From the NCBI RefSeq assembly GCF_002355215.1, contig NZ_AP014612.1, positions 930,001 to 994,000 of the forward strand: a stretch of 64,000 bases of DNA. Reading direction: 5' to 3'. The DNA comes from Streptococcus troglodytae. Lineage in GTDB: Bacteria; Bacillota; Bacilli; Lactobacillales; Streptococcaceae. Below, one piece after another: positions 58,487 through 64,000 of this stretch. The notes under the pieces were generated by a model, which saw only the letters and a program-made list of their open reading frames with translations, was not told the origin of the DNA and searched no databases. The translations under genes and the position numbers were made by a program. Every line of letters begins with the position of its first letter. Position 1 is the stretch's first letter.

Positions 58487-59053
58487 TTATTCAGCTAAAG
58501 TAGCAGAAAAACGTGCCACCTTACTTCGAGCATATTTAAATTTAATATGGTTCGCCTTTAAAAAAGCTTCAAAATCAGCTTTACCTTTTTGAGCATCAGT
58601 AACCTCTAATTCAAGTTCATAATCTTGCCGTCCTGCGTAGCAATTATAGTCAAGAGCCATAAGTCCGATTTTGGTATTAATTTCACGGCGTGTCGTTATC
58701 AGATTTCCCAAGACTGTTAAGTTGCTTAAGTCAATTCCTGCTCGGATGAGGAATTGTCTTATTTCAATATTGGGTAATTGTTTGCTTTCTATAATCTCTT
58801 GAGCCTCTGTCAGACTTAACTGATGATTATATTCTAAATTTCCAACCTTTTTTGGAACCTTTAAAGTTAATTCTGCACTATGAGTAAAAGTTCTGATGCG
58901 TAGAGACATTTTATGGGCCTTTAACTCAAAATTAACTGTATCAAAGTAATAGTTAGTTTGTACAATTGGTTCAACCTGCTGCAGATAGTCTTTGATACGA
59001 TTAAATTCTTCTTTAGTCAAAAGTGTTTTGTATTCGATTTCAATATGGTTCAT
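58487..59053 (-). CDS. CYTH domain protein (triphosphate tunnel metalloenzyme)
   Basis: 189 residues from ATG 59053. The family signature ExExK is the start, HIEIEYKTLL; further Lys/Arg/Glu residues of the tunnel are in MSLRIRTF, TLKVPKK and YELELEVTD. Such enzymes hydrolyse tripolyphosphate or thiamine triphosphate, or cyclise ATP. Divergent to relQ, as in other streptococci, which hints at a role in phosphate or nucleotide metabolism. Confidence 0.88.
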   Translation of the reverse strand: MNHIEIEYKTLLTKEEFNRIKDYLQQVEPIVQTNYYFDTVNFELKAHKMSLRIRTFTHSAELTLKVPKKVGNLEYNHQLSLTEAQEIIESKQLPNIEIRQFLIRAGIDLSNLTVLGNLITTRREINTKIGLMALDYNCYAGRQDYELELEVTDAQKGKADFEAFLKANHIKFKYARSKVARFSATLAE

Positions 59054-59063
59054 CTTTTTTCCT

Positions 59064-59091
59064 TTGTTAAGCTTATTTATTATGATATAAT
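59064..59091 (+). promoter_or_regulatory. plus-strand promoter in the CYTH-relQ gap
   Basis: -35 TTGTTA (59064-59069), 16-base spacer, extended -10 TGATATAAT (TATAAT at 59086-59091). It points toward relQ, but a terminator-like hairpin lies at 59178-59211. Confidence 0.55.
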
Positions 59092-59097
59092 GAAGTA

Positions 59098-59212
59098 TTA
59101 GATTGACGAAAAAGTCCTTTTGCAGCCGTCTGCAGCCTGTATTCATTTAAAATCTGATCTAAGATCTCAAATCTTTCAAATAGCAGAAACATCAATGCCT
59201 CTGCTATTTTTA
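59098..59212 (+). ncRNA. candidate small RNA or attenuated relQ leader
   Basis: About 115 nt from the predicted start after the -10 at 59086-59091 to a perfect 10-bp stem AAATAGCAGA/TCTGCTATTT (59178-59187, 59200-59209) with a T5 tract. No start codon with a ribosome site lies inside. A GATCT-A-AGATC hairpin is also present. relQ has its own promoter further down. Confidence 0.4.
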
Positions 59213-59315
59213 TCACAGCGAAAACCTCGTTTGGAGCTCGCTTTGCTCGCAAATAAGAAAAATCGGAATCGAAATTTGCAGAGCTAAAAAAATTTTACGT
59301 TGAAAAATAGGGCTG

Positions 59316-59345
59316 TTTACATTCTAATTAGTTTAATTCTATACA
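59316..59345 (+). promoter_or_regulatory. relQ promoter
   Basis: -35 TTTACA (59316-59321), 18-base spacer, -10 TATACA (59340-59345), about 40 bases before ATG 59385, which has AAAGGAGGG. The rest of the 330-base gap holds only the small-RNA candidate and an A/T-rich stretch with GAGC repeats. Confidence 0.5.
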
Positions 59346-59384
59346 AAAGTCTTATTTTTGACAAGAAAGGAGGGCTGAAAAGTT

Positions 59385-60050
59385 ATGAATTGGGAAGAAT
59401 TTCTGGACCCTTATATTCAGGCAGTAGGTGAATTAAAAATTAAGTTCAGAGGAATTCGCAAGCAATTTCGTAAACAAAAACGCCACTCACCAATTGAGTT
59501 TGTGACAGGACGTGTTAAACCGATTGAAAGTATCAAAGAAAAAATGGTTTTACGAGGCATTAAAAAGGAAAACCTCGCTCAAGATATGCAGGATATTGCG
59601 GGTTTAAGAATTATGGTTCAGTTTGTTGATGATGTCAACGATGTCTTGGAACTCTTACATCAGCGAAAAGACATGAAAGTGATACAAGAACGTGACTACA
59701 TTAATAATTTGAAGCCCAGCGGTTATCGTTCCTATCATGTTATTATTGAATATCCTGTTGATACGATTAGTGGACAAAGAATTATTATGGCTGAAATCCA
59801 AATCCGAACTCTGGCTATGAATTTTTGGGCAACAATTGAGCATTCTCTCAATTACAAGTATCATGGTGAATTTCCTGATGATATTAAAAAGCGCTTAGAA
59901 TTAACCTCAAAAATAGCCTTTCAATTAGATGAAGAAATGCGGCAAATTCGTGATGATATCAAGGAAGCACAATTATTATTTGATGCTGAGACTAGAAAGC
60001 TAAACGATGGTGTAGGAAATAGTGATGACACAGATGAACTTTACCGATAA
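59385..60050 (+). CDS. relQ: Small alarmone synthetase RelQ
   Basis: Makes (p)ppGpp from ATP and GTP/GDP; a synthetase-only protein without hydrolase or TGS/ACT domains. 221 residues. Motifs [38 protein letters not shown] and [22 protein letters not shown]-terminal helical arm supports tetramer formation in the family. Overlaps nadK by about 26 bases; nadK, rluA-type and pta follow, an arrangement known from S. mutans. Confidence 0.94.
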   Translation: MNWEEFLDPYIQAVGELKIKFRGIRKQFRKQKRHSPIEFVTGRVKPIESIKEKMVLRGIKKENLAQDMQDIAGLRIMVQFVDDVNDVLELLHQRKDMKVIQERDYINNLKPSGYRSYHVIIEYPVDTISGQRIIMAEIQIRTLAMNFWATIEHSLNYKYHGEFPDDIKKRLELTSKIAFQLDEEMRQIRDDIKEAQLLFDAETRKLNDGVGNSDDTDELYR

Positions 60051-60858
60051 AATTAAAATTGCTATTATAGCAAATGGAAAATTTCAAAGTAAACGTCTAA
60101 CAGCAAAACTTTTTGCAATATTAAGAAATGATGATGACTTTTATCTAACCAAAAAAAATCCTGATATTGTCATTACGATTGGTGGCGATGGTATGCTCTT
60201 ATCTGCCTTTCATATGTATGAAAAGTGCTTGGATCATGTTAGATTTGTTGGTATTCATACAGGACACTTAGGTTTTTATACTGATTATCGTGATTTTGAA
60301 GTCGATAAGTTATTAGAGAATTTACATTCTGATAAAGGCGAAAGAGTATCTTATCCTATCTTAAAAGTGACTGTTACGCTAGCTGATGGTCGTCAGTTAA
60401 CATCCAGAGCTCTTAACGAAGCTACTATCAGAAGAATTGAGAAAACCATGGTAGCAGATGTTGTTATCAATAAGGTTCATTTTGAGCGTTTTCGAGGAGA
60501 CGGCATTTCTGTTTCAACTCCAACTGGAAGCACCGCTTATAACAAATCATTAGGAGGGGCTGTTTTGCACCCGACCATTGAAGCTTTACAGTTAACAGAA
60601 ATTTCAAGTCTTAATAATCGTGTCTTTAGAACATTAGGAAGCTCTATTATTGTCCCTAAAAAAGATAAAATTGAAATCGTCCCTAAACGCTTAGGGTCTT
60701 ATGTTCTATCAATTGATAATAAAACTTATACGCATCGAAACGTTGCTAAAATTGAATATGAAATTGATCGTAAAAAAATTAGCTTTGTATCAACACCAAG
60801 CCATACGAGTTTTTGGGAACGTGTCAAGGATGCTTTTATCGGAGATTTCGATTCATGA
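60025..60858 (+). CDS. nadK: NAD kinase
   Basis: Phosphorylates NAD to NADP. 277 residues from ATG 60025, overlapping the relQ end; GTG 60022 and ATG 60034 are alternatives. Motifs [14 protein letters not shown] (GGDG), [18 protein letters not shown] and the second signature [17 protein letters not shown]. Stop overlaps the pseudouridine synthase start (ATGA). Confidence 0.94.
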   Translation: MTQMNFTDKIKIAIIANGKFQSKRLTAKLFAILRNDDDFYLTKKNPDIVITIGGDGMLLSAFHMYEKCLDHVRFVGIHTGHLGFYTDYRDFEVDKLLENLHSDKGERVSYPILKVTVTLADGRQLTSRALNEATIRRIEKTMVADVVINKVHFERFRGDGISVSTPTGSTAYNKSLGGAVLHPTIEALQLTEISSLNNRVFRTLGSSIIVPKKDKIEIVPKRLGSYVLSIDNKTYTHRNVAKIEYEIDRKKISFVSTPSHTSFWERVKDAFIGDFDS

Positions 60859-61745
60859 GGTTTGAATTCATTGCTGATCGAAAAGTAAAAGTTAAGACTT
60901 TCTTAAAAAGCCATGATATTTCTAAGACTTTGTTAGCTAAAATCAAATTTAAAGGCGGTCAAATATTAGTAAATGAACAAGAAGCAAATGCTATTTATCT
61001 TCTTGATATAGGTGATCGGGTAACTATAACAATTCCCGATGAAGAAGCACTCGAAACTTTACAGCCCATTGAGCATGATTTGAATATTGTTTATGAAGAT
61101 GAACATTTTTTAATTTTGGATAAACCTGCTGGTTATGCTAGTATTCCCAGCATCCTACATACCAATACCATAGCCAATTTTGTCAAACATTATTACCTCA
61201 AAAAGAATTATCCCAATAAGCAAATCCATATTGTAACAAGGCTTGATAAGGATACTAGTGGTCTGATGCTTTTAGCCAAGCATGGTTATGCTCATGCCAG
61301 GCTGGATAAGCAGCTGCAAAAGAAGACCATTAAAAAAAGATATTATGCGCTTGTTTCTGGACAAGGGCAACTGCCTGATCAAGGAGAAATCATTGCTCCT
61401 ATTGCAAGACCGGAAGATAGTATCATTACACGCTGTGTTCATCCTTCTGGTAAATATGCACATACAAGTTATAAAGTGTTAGATCGTTACGGTGATATCG
61501 CCTTGGTTGATATTCAACTTCATACCGGCCGAACTCATCAAATTCGCGTACATTTTGCTCATATTGGTTTTCCCCTTTTAGGAGATGATTTATATGGAGG
61601 AGAAATGGGATATGGTTTAAAAAGACAAGCCCTTCACTGCCATTTTTTGTCTTTTGTGGATCCTTTTTCAAAAGAACATAAGCAATACAATAGTTCCTTG
61701 ACAGAAGACCTTGATAGCGTTATCATAGATTTACAAAAACATTAG
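60855..61745 (+). CDS. RluA/RluD family pseudouridine synthase
   Basis: 296 residues from ATG 60855. N-terminal S4-like domain ([28 protein letters not shown] in parts), then the catalytic Asp in [18 protein letters not shown] and the conserved [22 protein letters not shown]. It modifies rRNA or tRNA; RluD-type 23S activity is usual for this operon position, but the target is not shown by sequence. Confidence 0.92.
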   Translation: MRFEFIADRKVKVKTFLKSHDISKTLLAKIKFKGGQILVNEQEANAIYLLDIGDRVTITIPDEEALETLQPIEHDLNIVYEDEHFLILDKPAGYASIPSILHTNTIANFVKHYYLKKNYPNKQIHIVTRLDKDTSGLMLLAKHGYAHARLDKQLQKKTIKKRYYALVSGQGQLPDQGEIIAPIARPEDSIITRCVHPSGKYAHTSYKVLDRYGDIALVDIQLHTGRTHQIRVHFAHIGFPLLGDDLYGGEMGYGLKRQALHCHFLSFVDPFSKEHKQYNSSLTEDLDSVIIDLQKH

Positions 61746-61761
61746 ATAGGGGTATTTACAA

Positions 61762-62757
61762 ATGGGTATTCGTTCTTTATTTGGTAGCTTGAGGGAAAAA
61801 ATTGTTAGCAAAAATGTGAGAATCGTTTTTCCTGAAGGAAATGATGAACGTGTTGTTCGGGCAGCTGCTCGGCTTAAATTTGAAGGTTTGATTGAACCAA
61901 TTATTTTGGGAGATGCAACTGAAGTTCGCAATTTGTTGACAAAACTCGGTTTTGCTGATCAGAACTACACGATCATTAATCCCGAAGACTATACAGATTT
62001 TGAGCATATGAAACAAGAATTTGTAGAAATTCGCAAGGGTAAAGCAACCATTGAAGATGCTGAGCAGCTATTGAAAGACGTCAATTATTTTGGTGTAATG
62101 TTAGTAAAACTCGGTTTAGCGGATGGTATGGTTTCTGGTGCTATTCATTCAACGGCAGATACTGTCCGCCCTGCACTTCAAATTATCAAAACGAAACCAG
62201 GAATTTCGCGAACATCAGGTGTCTTCTTAATGAATCGTGAAACCACTGACCAACGTTTGATTTTTGCAGATTGCGCTATTAATATTGATCCAGATGAACA
62301 AGAATTGGCTGAAATTGCTATCAATACAGCAGATACAGCAAAAATTTTTGATATTGATCCTAAAATCGCTATGCTGAGTTTTTCTACTAAAGGCAGTGCG
62401 AAGGCTCCTCAAGTTGAAAAAGTTCAAGAAGCAACCCGCATTGCCAAAGAAATTCGTCCTGAAATCGCCTTAGATGGAGAGCTTCAATTTGATGCTGCTT
62501 TTGTACCAAAAACAGCTAAAATTAAAGCACCGCAAAGTGATGTAGCAGGACAAGCCAATGTCTTTATTTTCCCAGATCTCCAATCAGGAAATATTGGTTA
62601 CAAAATCGCTCAACGTCTGGGAATGTTTGATGCTATCGGACCAATCTTGCAAGGTTTAAATATGCCAGTAAACGATCTCTCACGTGGATCAAGTGCTGAA
62701 GATATTTATAAACTTGCTATTATCACAGCTGCGCAAACTCTTGATAATACTAAATAA
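61762..62757 (+). CDS. pta: Phosphate acetyltransferase
   Basis: Converts acetyl-CoA and phosphate to acetyl phosphate; acetate kinase then yields ATP. 331 residues, the short form without the N-terminal regulatory domain. Motifs VRIVFPEGNDERVVRAAARL, MVSGAIHSTADTVRPALQII and NVFIFPDLQSGNIGYKIAQR. AGGGG lies before ATG 61762. Last gene of the relQ-nadK-rlu-pta operon. Confidence 0.95.
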   Translation: MGIRSLFGSLREKIVSKNVRIVFPEGNDERVVRAAARLKFEGLIEPIILGDATEVRNLLTKLGFADQNYTIINPEDYTDFEHMKQEFVEIRKGKATIEDAEQLLKDVNYFGVMLVKLGLADGMVSGAIHSTADTVRPALQIIKTKPGISRTSGVFLMNRETTDQRLIFADCAINIDPDEQELAEIAINTADTAKIFDIDPKIAMLSFSTKGSAKAPQVEKVQEATRIAKEIRPEIALDGELQFDAAFVPKTAKIKAPQSDVAGQANVFIFPDLQSGNIGYKIAQRLGMFDAIGPILQGLNMPVNDLSRGSSAEDIYKLAIITAAQTLDNTK

Positions 62758-62801
62758 ACTAAAAAGACAAACTCCAAAAGCAACGGAATTTGTCTTAGAC
62801 T

Positions 62802-62834
62802 AGAGACTAGAATAAAAATCTAAGTCTCTTTTTT
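62802..62834 (+). terminator. terminator after pta
   Basis: AGAGACT-AGA/TCT-A-AGTCTCT stem followed by T6. A second stem, AAGACAAA/TTTGTCTT, lies just upstream at about 62764-62796. Confidence 0.8.
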
Positions 62835-62857
62835 ACATATGAGATATTCAAATCTGA

Positions 62858-64000
62858 TTAAATCAGCTTTTTCCAAAATCTTTGTTGGATAAAGCGATGT
62901 AATCCTCCAAAGAGAAGCAGCACCAGAACAACCAAAGTAATTCCAACTCCTAAAACTGAAGTTTTAAGAGAAACAATAATGGCTAATACTAATAGGAAGC
63001 TACCAATCAGTAAATTTCCAAAAATTACTGCCATAAGAAACCACTGGCCTGAACCTCTTGAAAATAATTGCGCCACATTTTGCCAATGAAGCGTTAAAAG
63101 ACGATAATCACGCCAATACATTAGTTCCCCCAAGATAAAAGTTGAAAGAACCATTCCAATGATAAAACTGATTAATAGAATAATTGGAATGTTTAACAAA
63201 AACAGGCCTATTATCAAATAAATAAAGACTAAGAAACCAGCTTGTACTGCTAAAAGATAATAGAATTTCTGTTTCAAAAATGTTTTAAAAGAAATTGGTA
63301 AAGTTTTTAAAAAGGTATAATTTTCTTTTTCTAGAGAGATTCCGACCCCCATAAAACTAGTAGGAGTTGCAATAAAACTTCCCAAAATAATGCCAATAAT
63401 AAAGGCGATTCCGAAAAAGTCAGATGAGATATTTTGAAAAAGAGATTTTCCTGATGAAAGAATCGGTCCTATAAATGCAATGATAAAAATCAAAGGCATC
63501 AGATAACTTTGGATAAGAAGCGTTGCATCTTTGAGAGTATCTAAATGATGCTTACGAAGAGTTTGTGCTAAACTAGTATCTTTTCTTCTTAATTTAACCT
63601 TTTTCTTATTAGATTGCCCTTCTTGAATGGCTAAAAATTGCTCAAAATAATGAGAAATAATCGTACGTTGAATAAAAACTAACAAAATGATAGTTACGAC
63701 GATTCCTAGCCAAAAATTTAAAAGACTTGCTGTTGAAAAGGGATTAATGACGATATCATGAAAGCCTCTAAAATAAGGTAGACTCATCATTTTAACCCGA
63801 CCACTCTCATTTACTGATTGATTCGTAAACTGAACATAAAACAGTACACCGATAGCCAAAGCTATTGAAAAGAACATTAGAATTGTTGAGATCAGCTTTT
63901 TGTGTGCACTCTTGACCAAAACTTGTCCAATCAAATAGATGAGAATAATGCTGATAGAATTGATAGCAAGTAATAGCAGCAAGAAATTAATAATAGTCGC
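62858..64000 (-). CDS. ABC transporter permease, 5' end beyond the window
   Basis: At least 380 residues, open to the window edge, so the true start is outside. Alternating hydrophobic segments (about eight), with cytosolic loops such as IQEGQSNKKKVKLRRKDTSL. EKENYTFLKTLPISFKTFLKQKFYYLL is typical of large ABC-2-like permeases whose ATPase gene is usually adjacent, here expected beyond 64000. Substrate unknown. Confidence 0.75.
   Translation of the reverse strand, partial: ATIINFLLLLLAINSISIILIYLIGQVLVKSAHKKLISTILMFFSIALAIGVLFYVQFTNQSVNESGRVKMMSLPYFRGFHDIVINPFSTASLLNFWLGIVVTIILLVFIQRTIISHYFEQFLAIQEGQSNKKKVKLRRKDTSLAQTLRKHHLDTLKDATLLIQSYLMPLIFIIAFIGPILSSGKSLFQNISSDFFGIAFIIGIILGSFIATPTSFMGVGISLEKENYTFLKTLPISFKTFLKQKFYYLLAVQAGFLVFIYLIIGLFLLNIPIILLISFIIGMVLSTFILGELMYWRDYRLLTLHWQNVAQLFSRGSGQWFLMAVIFGNLLIGSFLLVLAIIVSLKTSVLGVGITLVVLVLLLFGGLHRFIQQRFWKKLI

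Overview
The window is chromosomal DNA of a low-GC Firmicute, almost certainly Streptococcus mutans or a very close relative. I base this on gene content and order that I recognise from memory: ldh/gyrA/srtA, a wapE-like LPxTG protein, tdk-prfA-prmC-tsaC-glyA, pgm, panT-coaBC, fhs, guaA, the sat operon (ylxM-ffh-satC-satD-satE), radC, rex, prs, relQ-nadK-rlu-pta. No rRNA, tRNA or CRISPR array was seen. The only mobile element is a decayed IS200/IS605-type copy near 55 kb.

Layout. 0-5 kb: tail of a broken gene, ldh (minus), then gyrA-srtA. 5-13 kb: single genes (glyoxalase-like, DUF1002, an NRAMP-like transporter without the usual metal motifs, a HAD phosphatase, a GDSL hydrolase, a phosphoglycerate-mutase remnant, a GH1 6-phospho-beta-glucosidase, an AI-2E-family permease), with a 41-bp-period tandem array before the permease gene. 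13.5-17.3 kb: an operon of alcohol dehydrogenase, MarR regulator and a two-gene osmoprotectant/choline-type ABC transporter behind a promoter that carries a perfect inverted repeat. 17.4-24.9 kb (minus): an ABC/FtsX pair, a decayed gene end, the surface protein wapE, then apbE with two FMN-reductase paralogues and a tautomerase gene. 25-34.7 kb (plus): tdk, translation and one-carbon genes, a nucleoid protein, a lysozyme-like protein and a heterodimeric ABC exporter. 34.8-38.5 kb (minus): pgm, panT, coaC, coaB. 38.6-42 kb: fhs and small genes. 42-48.6 kb: guaA (minus), a GntR/UTRA regulator, busR, and the betaine transporter opuA/busA. 48.6-52.7 kb: sat operon. 52.8-59 kb: radC, then minus-strand genes (amidotransferase, rex, DUF1831, cysteine desulfurase, prs, CYTH protein). 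59-64 kb: a candidate small RNA, relQ-nadK-rlu-pta, and an ABC permease that runs off the end.

Two points matter most. First, the FMN reductase/PAS protein at 21864-23078 ends in two copies of a D-x-T-S-G-A-S motif, the acceptor pattern of ApbE flavin transferases. A cytoplasmic-type ApbE without a signal peptide is encoded just upstream in the same operon. This suggests a covalently flavinylated cytoplasmic NAD(P)H:flavin oxidoreductase, and it is the best candidate for an undescribed system here. Second, about twenty genes or positions show single-base losses in homopolymers (srtA, HAD phosphatase, AI-2E permease, glyA three times, nucleoid protein four times, coaB twice, ylxM, satC, radC, DUF1831 twice, prs and others). 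All go in the deletion direction and hit housekeeping genes, so sequencing error is the simplest explanation. I annotate these genes over their full restored extent and give the run that breaks each one.

Regulatory structure is rich: a perfect 50-bp palindrome containing the satD promoter, a 16+3+16 palindrome before wapE, a wide inverted repeat over the opuA promoter (probable BusR site), a PurBox-like site before fhs, and three genes whose -10 box lies only 6-7 bases from the start codon with no Shine-Dalgarno sequence.
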